Below, in pieces: positions 7,843 through 18,600 of a stretch of 64,000 bases of DNA. Position numbers and translations under genes: made by a program. Location of the stretch: assembly GCA_945952105.1 (NCBI GenBank), contig CAMFGZ010000001.1, positions 186,001 through 250,000 of the forward strand, read 5' to 3'. The notes beneath the pieces are model-generated. The model did not search any database. It was not told the origin of the DNA and saw only the letters and a program-made list of their open reading frames with translations. Source of the stretch: an uncultured Rhodospirillaceae bacterium (GTDB taxonomy: Bacteria > Pseudomonadota > Alphaproteobacteria > Reyranellales > Reyranellaceae). How positions within the stretch are numbered: the stretch's first letter is position 1; every line of letters begins with the position of its first letter.

Positions 7843-9456
7843 ATGAGCCAGTCCAACCGAGTCTATCTCTTCGACACCACCCTGCGAGACGGGGCCCAGA
7901 CGCAGGGCGTCGATTTCACCGTGGCCGACAAGGCTGCGATCGCGCGCGAACTCGACCGGCTGGGCATCGACTATATTGAAGGCGGCTGGCCGGGCGCGAA
8001 CCCGACCGACGACCGGTTCTTCGCGGATCCGCCGGACTTCCAGAACGCCAAGTTCGTGGCCTTCGGCATGACGCGACGCGCCGGCCGAAGTGCGGCCAAC
8101 GATCCCGGCCTCGCCTCGATCCTGCAGACCAAGGCGCGCAACGTCTGCATGGTCGGCAAGACCTGGGACTTCCATGTCGACGTGGCGCTGGAAGTCGACC
8201 GCGCCGAATATCTCGAAATGATCTCGGACTCCCTCGCCTACGCGAAGACGCGCATGGACGAGACGATGTTCGACGCCGAGCATTTCTTCGACGGCTACAA
8301 GGCCAATCCCGATTATGCGATGGCCTGCCTCGCCGCTGCCGAGAAGGCGGGCGCGCGCTGGCTGGTGCTCTGCGACACCAACGGCGGAACGCTGCCGCAT
8401 GAGGTCGAGCGCATCGTGGGCGAAGTCGTGAAGAAGATCCCGGGCGACCGGATCGGAATTCACACGCACAATGATACCGAGAATGCGGTGGCCAACACGC
8501 TGGCCGCGGTGCGCGCGGGCGCACGCCAGGTCCAGGGCACGATCAACGGACTGGGAGAGCGCTGCGGCAACGCCAACATGATCGCGCTGATCCCCAGCCT
8601 CGTGCTGAAGATGGGCTTCGATACCGGGCTGAAGGACGGCGCGATGCAGCGTCTCACGCATCTGTCGCGCCTGCTCGACGACCGGCTGAACATGCCGACC
8701 AACCGCAGCGCGGCCTATGTCGGCACGCGCGCCTTCGCCCACAAGGGCGGCCTGCACGTCTCGGCGGTCGAGAAGGACCCCAAGACATACGAGCATGTCG
8801 ATCCCGAGGTCGTGGGCAACCAGCGCATCATCGTGGTCAGCGACCAGGCCGGCCGCTCCAACATCATGGCGCGCTTCCGCCAGATCGGCATCGACGTCGA
8901 CCCGAAGCATCCGGGCGTGGCGCGCCTGCTGGAAATCGTGAAGGAGCGTGAGTCCGAGGGATATGCCTATGACGGCGCCGATGCGAGCTTCGAGCTGTTG
9001 GCGCGGCACGAGCTGCACACGGTACCGGACTACTTCGCGCTGCAAAGCTTCCGCGTGCTGGCGGAGCGGCGGGTCAATGCGAAGGGCCAGACCGTGGCGC
9101 TGTCGGAGGCGACCGTGAAGCTCGACATAGCCGGCCGCCGCGCCATGGAAGTGGGCGAGGGCAACGGCCCCGTGAACGCGCTCGATGCTGCGCTGCGAAA
9201 GGCACTGGTGCCGGTTTATCCCGAGCTGGAGGACATGCGGCTGATCGACTTCAAGGTCCGCATCCTCGATTCGGCAGGCGGTACCGCCGCAACCACGCGC
9301 GTCATGATCGAGAGTGCGGATGCGAAAGGCCGGCGCTGGAGCACGATCGGCGTCTCTCCCAACATCGTCGACGCCTCCTACAACGCGCTCTACGACGCCA
9401 TTACGTACAAGCTGTTCCGCGATGGCGCGACCCCGGCAGAGCGGGTGGTTGCGTAG
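7843..9456 (+). CDS. cimA: (R)-citramalate synthase
   Basis: The 537-residue protein belongs to the LeuA/CimA family: DTTLRDGAQ at residues 11-19 begins the TIM barrel with the catalytic Arg and metal-binding Asp, HTHNDTENAVANT provides histidine metal ligands, and a C-terminal regulatory (LeuA dimer) domain follows. The DGAQTQGV sequence and overall length match the long citramalate synthase group rather than isopropylmalate synthase. It condenses acetyl-CoA with pyruvate to give citramalate, the first step of the threonine-independent isoleucine route. The C-terminal domain suggests feedback control, by family knowledge. Homocitrate-synthase-like activity is the main alternative. Confidence 0.87.
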   Translation: MSQSNRVYLFDTTLRDGAQTQGVDFTVADKAAIARELDRLGIDYIEGGWPGANPTDDRFFADPPDFQNAKFVAFGMTRRAGRSAANDPGLASILQTKARNVCMVGKTWDFHVDVALEVDRAEYLEMISDSLAYAKTRMDETMFDAEHFFDGYKANPDYAMACLAAAEKAGARWLVLCDTNGGTLPHEVERIVGEVVKKIPGDRIGIHTHNDTENAVANTLAAVRAGARQVQGTINGLGERCGNANMIALIPSLVLKMGFDTGLKDGAMQRLTHLSRLLDDRLNMPTNRSAAYVGTRAFAHKGGLHVSAVEKDPKTYEHVDPEVVGNQRIIVVSDQAGRSNIMARFRQIGIDVDPKHPGVARLLEIVKERESEGYAYDGADASFELLARHELHTVPDYFALQSFRVLAERRVNAKGQTVALSEATVKLDIAGRRAMEVGEGNGPVNALDAALRKALVPVYPELEDMRLIDFKVRILDSAGGTAATTRVMIESADAKGRRWSTIGVSPNIVDASYNALYDAITYKLFRDGATPAERVVA

Positions 9457-9513
9457 CTGCCATGCTGCGACTGCCGGTTGACCTAGAACAGGTCGGGGCA
9501 GACCATATGTGGC

Positions 9514-10671
9514 GTGCGAGACGGAGAGCATCTGGATACCCGGAACCCGCCCATCGCGGCGGCTGAGACGCGCCGTCCGCGGCCTGGCGGTCGTGTCCTC
9601 GCGCGCGCCTTCATGTGGTCGTTGCCCGCGCTCGTGCTCGCCGCCACCCTGTTCATCTGGCTGTCGGCCGGCGGCACGGTCACGACCGACAACGCTTATG
9701 TGAAGGGCGACCGCGCGCAGATCGCAAGTCAGCTTTCGGGCCTCATCGTCGAGGTGCCGGTCCAGGAGAATGAGAAGGTGTCGCGCGGTCAGCTTCTGTT
9801 CCGGCTGGACGACCAGTCCTATCGGCATGCACTCGCGCGCATCGAGGCCGAGACAGAGACGGTGCGCGCAGAGATCCGCGGCCTGCGCGCCCAGTGGCGG
9901 ACCAAGCGAGAGGAGATCAAGGCGGCGCTCAGCCAGCAGACCTTCGCCCAGGCCGAGTTCGACCGCCAGTCGGACCTTGCGGAGAAGAAGGTTGCCTCGA
10001 CCGCGAAGCTCGAAGAGGCCCGGATGGGTCTTGAGGTCGCCCGCCAGCGTATCTCGGCCGCGCAGGAAGACCTGCAGCGCATCGAGGCGGCGCTGGCCGG
10101 CGATCCCAAGATCCGCGCCGACGACCATCCACGCGTGCGCCAGATGATGGCGATGCGCGAGGAGGCGCTCCTTCAGCTTCGGCGCACCACCATCGAATCG
10201 CCTCTCGACGGCATCGTGAGCAAGCGCCCGGTGCCCGGTAGCTATGCCACGGCCGGCGTGCCGGTGATGGTGGTGGTGGCCGACAGCGATCTCTGGATCG
10301 AGGCCAACTTCAAGGAAACCGAGCTCACGCGCGTGCGCAACGGCCAGAAGGTTCTGATCCATGTTGACACCTATCCAGAGTCCGAATGCCATGGCACGGT
10401 ATCGAGCATCTCGCAGTCGACCGGTGCAGAGTTCGCCGTGCTGCCGCCGCAGAATGCCAGCGGCAACTGGGTGAAGGTCGTGCAGCGCATTCCCGTGCGG
10501 CTGTCCGTCGCCTGCCGCGAGGGCGATCCGCCGCTGCGTGTCGGCATGAGCACGACCGTCGAGGTCGAGACCGGCCATACACGCTCGCTGGCGAGCCTTT
10601 GGGCCGGCTGGTCGAAGTCGCTCGGCCTCTCGGGGGGCTCGGCGAGCGCCTCGGCCTCGCCCAAGCCCTAG
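9514..10671 (+). CDS. HlyD/EmrA-family membrane fusion protein
   Basis: This 385-residue protein has one N-terminal membrane segment (MWSLPALVLAATLFIWLSAG), the DNAYVKGD motif typical of EmrA, a long helical hairpin (about residues 110-215), split lipoyl halves and a beta-barrel region. It should bridge an inner-membrane MFS pump to an outer-membrane channel. The GTG start at 9514 is tentative, since no strong ribosome site is visible. The stop is followed six bases later by the MFS gene. No outer-membrane factor or regulator gene is adjacent. Confidence 0.87.
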   Translation: MRDGEHLDTRNPPIAAAETRRPRPGGRVLARAFMWSLPALVLAATLFIWLSAGGTVTTDNAYVKGDRAQIASQLSGLIVEVPVQENEKVSRGQLLFRLDDQSYRHALARIEAETETVRAEIRGLRAQWRTKREEIKAALSQQTFAQAEFDRQSDLAEKKVASTAKLEEARMGLEVARQRISAAQEDLQRIEAALAGDPKIRADDHPRVRQMMAMREEALLQLRRTTIESPLDGIVSKRPVPGSYATAGVPVMVVVADSDLWIEANFKETELTRVRNGQKVLIHVDTYPESECHGTVSSISQSTGAEFAVLPPQNASGNWVKVVQRIPVRLSVACREGDPPLRVGMSTTVEVETGHTRSLASLWAGWSKSLGLSGGSASASASPKP

Positions 10672-10676
10672 TCACG

Positions 10677-12185
10677 ATGGCGCCGGCCGTCGATCCGGCG
10701 GTTCTGCGCCGCCGCCGTCTCATCACCTTCACCGTGATGGCCGCCACCATCATGCATGCGCTCGACGGCACAATCGCCAACGTAGCGCTTCCGTCGATCC
10801 AAGGCTCGCTCTCGGCGACCCAGGAACAGGTCTCCTGGGTCGTTACCTCCTATATCGTCGCCTCGGCCATCCTGACGCCGCTGGCCGGCTTCTGCGCCAT
10901 GCGCTTCGGGCTGCGCCGCACGCTGGCAACCTGCGTGATCGGCTTCACCATCGTGTCGATGATGTGCGGCGCGGCGCAATCGCTCGACCAGCTCGTGCTG
11001 TTTCGCGCCCTGCAGGGTGGGTTTGGCGCCGCGCTCGTGCCGGTATCGCAGGCGATCATGATGGATACCTATCCGCGCGAGGAGCAAGGCAAGGCGATGG
11101 CGATGTGGGGCGTCGGCACCATGCTCGGCCCGATTGCGGGACCATCGCTGGGCGGCTGGCTCACCGACGAGCTGAGCTGGCGCTGGGTGTTCTACGTGAA
11201 TCTGCCCGTGGGCATCCTGTGCGCCGTAGGCATCCTTGCGCTGGTGCGCGACAACGTGCACGGCGCGGCGCGCCGCTTCGACCTGTTGGGCTTTACGTTG
11301 CTCGCGGTCGCGATCGGCTCGTTCCAGCTCATGCTCGACCGCGGGCATCTGCTCGACTGGTTCGATTCGGTCGAGATCATCGGCGAGACGCTGGTGGCGG
11401 CCGTGGCCTTCGCCATGTTCCTGATCCACACGATGACCGCTCCTCAGCCCTTCCTGTCGCGCGAGCTGTTCCGCGACCGCAACCTCACGGTCGGGCTCTG
11501 CTTCACGGCGCTGGCGGGGCTGGTGCTGATCGTGACGGCGACGCTTATGCCGCCCTTCCTGCAGCAGCTCATGGGCTACCCGGTTTTCACCACCGGCATC
11601 GTGCTGGCGCCGCGCGGAGCCGGCATGATGGTCTCGATGATGCTGGTGGCGCGCCTGATCGGCCGCGTGGATGCCCGCATCCTGATCGGGCTCGGCTTCG
11701 CCCTGGCGGCAGTCTCGCTCTACGACATGACGCTCTTCAACCTGAATGTCACCGAGGCGCGCATCGTCTGGAACGGCATCCTGCTGGGCTTTGGGCTCGG
11801 CCTCGTCTTCCCGCCGCTCACCGTGATGACCTTCGCGACCCTGCCGCAGCGGCTGCGCACCGAGGGGGCGGCGGTCAATGCGCTGTTGCGCAACCTCGGC
11901 GCCAGCATCGGCATCGCCGTGCTGGTCTCGATGCTGGCCAGCAACACCCAGCAGAACCGCGCCGACATGGTCGAGAAGTTCACGCCCTGGCATCCCGGCT
12001 GGCCGATGGCCGGTTCCGGCGTGAGCCTCGATCCGACACAGCTCGCGATCTGGGACGGCGAGATCACGCGGCAGGCGGCGCTGATCGGCTACCTGAACGA
12101 CTTCCGCATCATGATGATCTGCTCGCTGGTATTGATCCCGCTGCTGTTCCTGATGCGCCGTCCGCCCCTTATCGCCGGACGATAA
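10677..12185 (+). CDS. DHA2-family MFS multidrug efflux transporter (EmrB-like)
   Basis: The 502-residue protein is a major facilitator with about 14 predicted membrane segments. Motifs of the DHA2 group are visible: LDGTIANVALPSI in helix 1, the AMRFGLRRT loop (motif A) and a GPSLGGWLTD segment (motif C). Together with the HlyD-type partner immediately upstream it would form a tripartite drug/solvent pump using the proton gradient. Its stop codon is 18 bases before trmJ, so downstream genes may be read through. Confidence 0.9.
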   Translation: MAPAVDPAVLRRRRLITFTVMAATIMHALDGTIANVALPSIQGSLSATQEQVSWVVTSYIVASAILTPLAGFCAMRFGLRRTLATCVIGFTIVSMMCGAAQSLDQLVLFRALQGGFGAALVPVSQAIMMDTYPREEQGKAMAMWGVGTMLGPIAGPSLGGWLTDELSWRWVFYVNLPVGILCAVGILALVRDNVHGAARRFDLLGFTLLAVAIGSFQLMLDRGHLLDWFDSVEIIGETLVAAVAFAMFLIHTMTAPQPFLSRELFRDRNLTVGLCFTALAGLVLIVTATLMPPFLQQLMGYPVFTTGIVLAPRGAGMMVSMMLVARLIGRVDARILIGLGFALAAVSLYDMTLFNLNVTEARIVWNGILLGFGLGLVFPPLTVMTFATLPQRLRTEGAAVNALLRNLGASIGIAVLVSMLASNTQQNRADMVEKFTPWHPGWPMAGSGVSLDPTQLAIWDGEITRQAALIGYLNDFRIMMICSLVLIPLLFLMRRPPLIAGR

Positions 12186-12203
12186 CCACGTTATTAGGGC
12201 GGA

Positions 12204-12968
12204 ATGGGACGCGCATCGAAGGGCCGTGACGTCGCCGCCGCAACGCCGGCGGTCATCCTCGTGCGCCCGCAACTCGGCGAGAATATCGGCATGGCCGCGC
12301 GCGCCATGCTGAATTGCGGCCTGTCGACCTTGCGCCTGGTGGCGCCGCGCGACGGCTGGCCCAACGAGAAGGCGCAGCGCGCCGCCTCGGGCGCCGACAT
12401 CGTGCTGGAGAAGGCCGAGGTGTTCGACAGCGTGGGCGCAGCCGTCGCCGACCTCGAACGGGTGGTCGCCACGACGGCGCGAAACCGCGAACTGGCGCAA
12501 CGTATCGTGACGCCTCGCCAGGCCGCGTCCGATATGCGCGACTGGATCGGGCAGGGCGATCGCGTCGGCATCCTGTTCGGGCCGGAGCGCACCGGCCTCG
12601 AGAACGACGACATGGTCCATGCCGATACCGCACTCTCGATCCCGCTCAATCCGCAGTTCTCGTCGCTGAACATGGCGCAGGCGGTCCTGCTGGTGGCCTA
12701 TGAATGGACCACGGCCGGCGATACCACGGCGCCGTCCCGGATGGCCGATCATGCGACCCGACCGGCCACCAAGGAAGAATTGCAGAGCCTGTTCGACCAT
12801 CTCGAACGCGCGCTCGACCAGTCGGGCTTCCTGCGCAACAAGGAGATGCGGCCTTCGATGGTGCTCAATCTCCGCGCCCTGTTGCAGCGCGCCGAGATGA
12901 CCGAGCAGGAGGCGCGCACCTTCCACGGCGTCATCAAGTTCCTGTCCAAGAGCAACCACGAGGAATAG
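12204..12968 (+). CDS. trmJ: tRNA (cytidine/uridine-2'-O-)-methyltransferase TrmJ
   Basis: A 254-residue SPOUT-class methyltransferase. The N-terminal VILVRPQLGENIGMAARAM motif 1, the GILFGPERTGLEN motif 2 and IPLNPQFSSLNMAQAV motif 3 form the knotted SAM-binding core; the C-terminal helical extension (after residue 175) is typical of TrmJ. It would methylate the 2'-OH of nucleotide 32 in tRNA anticodon loops. It is followed 2 bases later by the OsmC-like gene. Another TrmH/SpoU-type target is possible but less likely given the motif wording. Confidence 0.87.
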   Translation: MGRASKGRDVAAATPAVILVRPQLGENIGMAARAMLNCGLSTLRLVAPRDGWPNEKAQRAASGADIVLEKAEVFDSVGAAVADLERVVATTARNRELAQRIVTPRQAASDMRDWIGQGDRVGILFGPERTGLENDDMVHADTALSIPLNPQFSSLNMAQAVLLVAYEWTTAGDTTAPSRMADHATRPATKEELQSLFDHLERALDQSGFLRNKEMRPSMVLNLRALLQRAEMTEQEARTFHGVIKFLSKSNHEE

Positions 12969-12970
12969 CC

Positions 12971-13393
12971 ATGTCCACGACCGCCAAGATTTCCTGGGTC
13001 GATGGTGCGCTGCTCGTCGCCGAAGGCGGCAGTGGCCACACGATCACCATGGACGGCGCACCGGACATCGGCGGCCGCAACCTGGCCTCCCGTCCCATGG
13101 AGGTCCTGCTGATGGGGATGGGCGGCTGCACCGCCATCGACGTCGTCTCGATGCTGAAGAAGCAGCGCCAGGACATCGAGGGCGTCGAGGTCTCGCTGGT
13201 CGCCGAGCGGGCCGACGACCATCCCAAGGTCTATACGTCGGTGAAGCTGGTCTACACTGTCCGCGGCCGGAAACTGAACAAGGCGCTGGTCGAGCGGGCG
13301 GTCAGCCTGTCGGACGAAAAGTACTGTTCGGCCACCGCCATGGTGAAGAAAACTGCCGACGTGACCCACGAAATCGTGCTGGTCGAGATCTAA
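12971..13393 (+). CDS. OsmC family protein
   Basis: A 140-residue OsmC/YhfA-like protein. The N-terminal beta sheet is followed by SRPMEVLLMGMGGCTAIDVVSML, with the peroxidatic cysteine in GGCTA; the second conserved cysteine is in SDEKYCSATAM. OsmC-type proteins reduce organic hydroperoxides with these two cysteines, although the YhfA subgroup has no proven role. The ATG follows the trmJ stop codon by two bases, so the genes are co-transcribed. Confidence 0.85.
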   Translation: MSTTAKISWVDGALLVAEGGSGHTITMDGAPDIGGRNLASRPMEVLLMGMGGCTAIDVVSMLKKQRQDIEGVEVSLVAERADDHPKVYTSVKLVYTVRGRKLNKALVERAVSLSDEKYCSATAMVKKTADVTHEIVLVEI

Positions 13394-13582
13394 GTCATTG
13401 ATTTTACTGCCGGAACGGGCGCTTGACTGGCCTGCATCCGCCAGTATGTTCCGCGCTTCTTCCGGAGAACGTGGTGGAGGGCCGTTCGGGCTCGCCTCCC
13501 GCCCCGACAAATCGTCGGATTCAGGCCTATCCGGACAACAGAGCGGATCCGCGAAGCGGACCGCACAACGATGGAGTGCCGC

Positions 13583-14197
13583 GTGAGCAAGCGCGCAAAT
13601 TCGAAGTACAAGATCGACCGCCGCCTCAGGGTCAACCTGTGGGGCCGTCCCAAGAGCCCGCTCAACAAGCGTGAATATGGTCCCGGTCAGCACGGCCAGG
13701 GCCGCACCAAGCCGACCGACTATCGCCTGCAGCTCATGGCGAAGCAGCGCCTGAAGGGCTACTACGGCTCGGTCAGCGAGCGTCAGCTCCGCCGCTATTA
13801 CACCGAAGCCGTCCGCCGCAAGGGCGACACCGGCGAGAACCTGGTCGAGCTGCTCGAGCGCCGGCTGGACGCGGTGATATACCGCATGAAGTTCGCGATC
13901 ACCGTCTTCGCCTCGCGCCAGCTGGTCAGCCATGGCCATGTCAAGGTGAACGGCCGTCGCGTGAACATCGCTTCGTACCTTGTGAAGGACAACGACGTCA
14001 TCGAGCTGACGTCGAAGGCCAAGGAGATGGAGCGGGTTCTCGAGGCCACGCAGAGCGCCGAGCGCGACGTGCCGGAATATGTCACGGTCGACCACAAGGA
14101 GATGAAGGGCACCTACGTGCGCGGGCCGAAGCTCGCGGACGTGCCGTACCCCGTCCAGATGGAACCGTCGCTGGTCGTCGAGTACTACAGCCGCTAA
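13583..14197 (+). CDS. rpsD: 30S ribosomal protein S4
   Basis: The 204-residue product has the S4 N-terminal domain ([30 protein letters not shown]) and an S4 RNA-binding fold ([30 protein letters not shown]). It binds 16S rRNA early in 30S assembly. The N-terminal zinc-binding cysteines found in some S4 proteins are absent, so this is the zinc-free form. I chose the GTG at 13583 because the encoded MSKRA matches the usual S4 start and GGAG lies six bases upstream; an ATG 12 bases earlier is in frame but overlaps that ribosome site. A strong terminator follows. Confidence 0.96.
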   Translation: MSKRANSKYKIDRRLRVNLWGRPKSPLNKREYGPGQHGQGRTKPTDYRLQLMAKQRLKGYYGSVSERQLRRYYTEAVRRKGDTGENLVELLERRLDAVIYRMKFAITVFASRQLVSHGHVKVNGRRVNIASYLVKDNDVIELTSKAKEMERVLEATQSAERDVPEYVTVDHKEMKGTYVRGPKLADVPYPVQMEPSLVVEYYSR

Positions 14198-14220
14198 TCG
14201 GCCTGACTAAGATAAAAACG

Positions 14221-14250
14221 AAAAACCCGCCCGCTGTGGCGGGTTTTTTG
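14221..14250 (+). terminator. Rho-independent terminator of rpsD
   Basis: A perfect 11-bp stem (14221-14231 with 14238-14248) with a CGCTGT loop ends in a run of T residues, 23 bases after the rpsD stop codon. The A-tract on the left side means it could also work on the other strand. Confidence 0.95.
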
Positions 14251-14307
14251 CATTAAAATTCCCCGTGAACAGGGTTCTTTCCAGCTATCGCCCCGGGGCA
14301 GGAACAT

Positions 14308-14313
14308 TATAAT
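14308..14313 (+). promoter_or_regulatory. Possible -10 element upstream of the RND operon
   Basis: A perfect TATAAT lies 35 bases before the ATG of the membrane fusion gene, just after the rpsD terminator. No convincing -35 hexamer is seen 17 bases upstream; short GGGG/CCCC inverted segments flank it. It is therefore only a candidate. Confidence 0.3.
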
Positions 14314-14347
14314 CCTACCGGGGCTTGGGGACTTGGGAGTCTAGGCA

Positions 14348-15643
14348 ATGGGATTGGTCCGTGTGGCGGTCTTCGCCTCGATCGTGGCGATCGGCGGAGC
14401 AGCCTACGTTTACCGCGGCGAAGTGATCCGCGAAGTGGGCCCCTACATCGGCATGGGCACCGCAGCCAAGGCGGCCGAAAATCAGGTAAGTCCCGCCGCT
14501 GGAGCCCAGCCTCAGGGCCGGCGCGGGCGAGCCAATCCAGGCGGCAACGTACCGGTCGTCGTGACGACCGTCGGCAAGAAGCCGATGTCGGTGGTGATCG
14601 AGGCGGTCGGCACGGTCCAGGCCATAGCCTCCATCCAGATCAAGCCCCGCATGGACAGCCAGATCATGAAGGTGAACGTCGAGGAGGGCGCCCTGGTCAA
14701 GGAGGGCGACCTGCTGTTCGAGCTCGACAACCGCACCCTCAAGGCTCAGCTCGGCGTCATCGAGGCGACGATCCGCAAGACCCAGGCGCAGATCGAGCAG
14801 GCCAAGCGCGACAACGACCGCGCCGACGGGCTGCTGAGCAAGGGCGCCGGCACGGCCGTCCAGCGTGACAACAGCGCCACCGCCCTGAAGGCACTGGAAG
14901 CCCAGCTCCAGTCCGACGAGGCCAACCGCGACCAGGTCCAGACCCAGCTCAGCTATACCGAGATCCGTGCACCCGTGTCCGGCCGCATCGGCTCGATCAA
15001 CAGCAAGGCAGGCACCATCGTGCGTGTCGCGGACAACACCGCCACCGCAACTCTGGCCGTGATCAATCAAGTCGATCCGATCTTCGTGAGCTTCGCGCTG
15101 CCCCAGGTCCTCTTGCCCGACCTGCGCGCGGCGATGGCCAAGGGGCCTGTGCGTGTCGACGCGATCGTCAACGACAAGCGTCAGTCGGGTACGATGGCGT
15201 TCATCGAGAATACCGTCGATCCGAACACCGGCACCGTCACCGCGAAGGCACGCATCAACAACGGCAACGAGGGCCTATGGCCCGGCCAGTTCGTGAAGGT
15301 CGAGGTGATCCTGGGCGTCGAGCCCGAGGCGATTTCGGTCCCGGCCGCTTCGGTCCAGCTCGGCCCGCAGGGTCCGTACCTGTTCGTCGTGAAGGACGGC
15401 GTCGCCGAGGTCCGCCCGCTCGTGATCAAGCGTACGCAGGCCGGTGAGTCCGTCATCGGCAGCGGAGTCAGCGATGGCGAGCAGGTGGTGATCGATGGCC
15501 AGCTCCGCCTCGTCAATGGCGCGCCGGTCACGGTCCGCCCGCCCGCCACGGCACCCGGTGCCGCGCCCGCGGCGGCGCCGGCCACGGCTCCGGCGGGCAC
15601 GCCGGCCGCGTCCCCCGCAACCTCCTCACGGCCCCGCGGCTAA
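14348..15643 (+). CDS. RND efflux periplasmic adaptor (MdtA/AcrA type)
   Basis: The 431-residue protein has an N-terminal membrane/signal segment, a lipoyl half-motif (VEEGALVKEGDLLFELD), a helical hairpin (about residues 140-200), the second half (YTEIRAPVSGRIGS), a beta-barrel and membrane-proximal domain, and an Ala/Pro-rich tail of about 35 residues. It links the RND pump encoded 23 bases downstream to an outer-membrane channel, which is not encoded here. The Ala/Pro-rich tail is unusual in length but low in complexity. Confidence 0.92.
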   Translation: MGLVRVAVFASIVAIGGAAYVYRGEVIREVGPYIGMGTAAKAAENQVSPAAGAQPQGRRGRANPGGNVPVVVTTVGKKPMSVVIEAVGTVQAIASIQIKPRMDSQIMKVNVEEGALVKEGDLLFELDNRTLKAQLGVIEATIRKTQAQIEQAKRDNDRADGLLSKGAGTAVQRDNSATALKALEAQLQSDEANRDQVQTQLSYTEIRAPVSGRIGSINSKAGTIVRVADNTATATLAVINQVDPIFVSFALPQVLLPDLRAAMAKGPVRVDAIVNDKRQSGTMAFIENTVDPNTGTVTAKARINNGNEGLWPGQFVKVEVILGVEPEAISVPAASVQLGPQGPYLFVVKDGVAEVRPLVIKRTQAGESVIGSGVSDGEQVVIDGQLRLVNGAPVTVRPPATAPGAAPAAAPATAPAGTPAASPATSSRPRG

Positions 15644-15666
15644 CCAACCCCTACGGAGAGCGGATA

Positions 15667-18600
15667 ATGTCGCTTTCGGCTCTCTGCATTCGTCGTCCCG
15701 TGATGACGATCCTGCTGATGGCGATGATCGTCATCGCAGGCGTCTTCGGCTTCAAGCAACTCCCGGTGGCCGCCGTCCCGCGCGTCGATTTTCCGACGAT
15801 CCAGGTGCAGGCCCAGCTTCCGGGCGCCAGCCCCGAGACGATGGCGGCCTCGGTCGCCTCGATCCTCGAGCGCCAATTCTCGACCATCGCCGGCGTGACG
15901 TCGATGACCTCGACCTCGTCGCTCGGCAATACCGCGATCGTCCTGCAGTTCGATCTCAACCGTAGCATCGACGGCGCCGCGCTCGACGTGCAGTCGGCCA
16001 TCTCCTCGGCCATGCGCCGCCTGCCGGTCGAACTGCCGACGCCGCCCAGCTTCCGCAAGGTCAACCCGGCCGACTTCCCGATCATGTTCCTGGCGCTGAA
16101 GTCGAGCCAGGTGCGCCTGTCCGACGTCGACGCCTTCGCCAATCGCGCGATCCTGCCGCGCATCTCGACGCTCCCCGGCATCGCCCAGGTACTGATCTTC
16201 GGCACGCAGAAATATGCCGTGCGCGTGCGCGCCGATCTCGACCAACTCGCGGTTCGCGGCCTGACGCTGCAGGAGCTGCAGAACGCCATCGTCGCGGCAA
16301 ATTCCAGCAAGCCCGTCGGCGCCATCGCCGATTCGCGCCAGAGCTCGATCCTCGACGCCACCGGCCCGATCAACAAGGCCGCCGACTACATGCCGGTGAT
16401 CGTGAGCTGGCAGAACGGCGCGCCGGTTCGCCTTTCCGACGTCGCGACGGCCATCGACGGCGTCGAGAACGACAAGGTCGCGAGCTGGCTCGACGGCACC
16501 CGCGCCATCCTGCTCGCGGTCTACCGTCAGCCCGATGCCAACACCGTCGAGGTGGTCGATCGGGTCAAGGCCATGCTGCCGGCCATCCAGGCCGAGATGA
16601 TGAGCGGTGTCGAGATCAGCATCCTGAACGACCGGTCGGTCTCGATCCGCGAGGCCATCGAGGACGTCGAGTTCACGCTGGTCCTTGCCGGCATTCTCGT
16701 CATCATCGCCATCTATTTCTTCCTGCGAAGCTTCCGGGCGACCATCATCCCGGCCATCGCGCTGCCGATCTCCGTCGTCGGCACCTTCGCGGGCATGTAT
16801 CTCTGGGGCCATTCCATCGACAACATCTCGCTGCTGGCTCTCACGCTGGCGGTGGGCTTCGTGGTCGACGACGCCATCGTCATGCTCGAGAACATCGTCC
16901 GCCACATCGAGGCGGGCGAGAAGCCGATGGATGCCGCCTTCAAGGGCTCCAAGGAGGTCGGTTTCACCATCGTGTCGATGACGCTGTCGCTGGTCGCGGT
17001 GTTCATCCCGGTGCTGTTCATGGGCGGCGTGGTCGGGCGCATGTTCAACGAGTTCGGCCTGGTCATCAGCATGGCCATCCTGATCTCCGGCATCGTGTCG
17101 CTCACGCTCACGCCGATGCTGTGCTCGCGACTGCTGAAGCCGATCGATCACCACGAGAAGCACAACGCGCTGTTGCGGCTCTTCGAGTGGAGCTTCAACA
17201 AGGTGACCGAGGGTTATTCGTGGGCCCTGCGGCGCGTCGTCAAGCTGCCCCGCCTCGTGCTGCTGCTCACGCTCGGGACGTTCGCGCTGACAGCCTATCT
17301 GTTCCATGTGATTCCGAAGGGCTTCTTCCCGTCGGAGGATATCGGCCAGATCACCGGCTCGACCGTCGGTCCCGACGACGCCTCTTTCGACGCGATGGTG
17401 GCGCGACAGGGTGCGCTGGCCGAGGTCATCAAGCGCGACCCCGACGTCGTCTCGGTCATGTCCACGGTCGGCGGCGGCAACGCCGCCAGCACGGTCAATT
17501 CGGGCCGCATCTTCATCACGCTGCGGCCGAAGGGTGAGCGCACCGCCACCGCGCTGGAAGTCATCGCCCGGCTGCGCCGCGCCTCGGCGACGGTGCCCGG
17601 CATCAATGTTTTCTACCAGCCGATCCAGTCGATCAACATCGCCACGACCCAGAGCCGGGCGCAATACCAGTTCGGCATGCGCTCTTCGAACCTCGCCCTG
17701 CTGCGCGAATACGCGCCGCAGATGGAAGAGCGGATGAAGCGCATTCCGTCGATCACCGACGTGAACTCGGACCTGCAGGTAAAGGCGCGCTCGACCGTGA
17801 TCGACGTCGACCGCGACACCGCTTCGCGCCTGGGCCTCTCGGTCGACCAGATCCGCCTGCTGCTCTACTCGGCCTTCGGAACGCGCCAAGTCTCGACGAT
17901 CTATGCGCCCGACGACACCTATCAGGTCATCCTCGAGGCCGATCCGAAGTATGCCGACACCAACGAGGTGCTGCGCCGCATGCAGGTGCGCACGCCGAGC
18001 GGTGCGCTTGTGCCGCTCGACACGGTGGCCAAGCGCAACGACAAGCCGACCTCGCTGACGGTCAACCACATCGCCCAGCTTCCGTCGGTCATCATCTCCT
18101 TCAACCTGTCGCCCGGCGTGGCGCTGGGCGATGCGGTGAGGGACATCCAGGCGGTTGCTCGCGAGATCGGCCTGCCGACCACCATCGCCACCAGCTTCGA
18201 GGGCAGCGCCCAGGTGTTCCAGCAGGCCGTGGCGAACCAGGGCATGCTGCTGTTCGCCGCCGTGCTCGTGATCTACATCATCCTGGGAATCCTCTACGAG
18301 AACTTCATCCATCCGCTGACGATCCTGTCGGGCCTGCCGTCGGCCGGCATCGGCGCGCTCGCCACGCTGATGATGTTCAACATGGACCTCTCGGTGATCG
18401 CCCTGATCGGCGTCGTGATGCTGATCGGCATCGTGAAGAAGAACGCCATCATGATGGTCGACTTCGCGATCGAACGGCGCGGGCAGGGGGCCGACGCGGA
18501 GACGGCGATCGTCGAGGCGGCATTGCTCCGCTTCCGGCCGATCATGATGACCACCGTTTGCGCGCTGCTCGGTGCCCTGCCGATCGCCGTTGGCCATGGC

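Noticed and set aside
7042..10578. A 1178-residue open frame on the minus strand across cimA and the HlyD gene
   Set aside because: It overlaps three well-supported genes and has the composition of a shadow frame.
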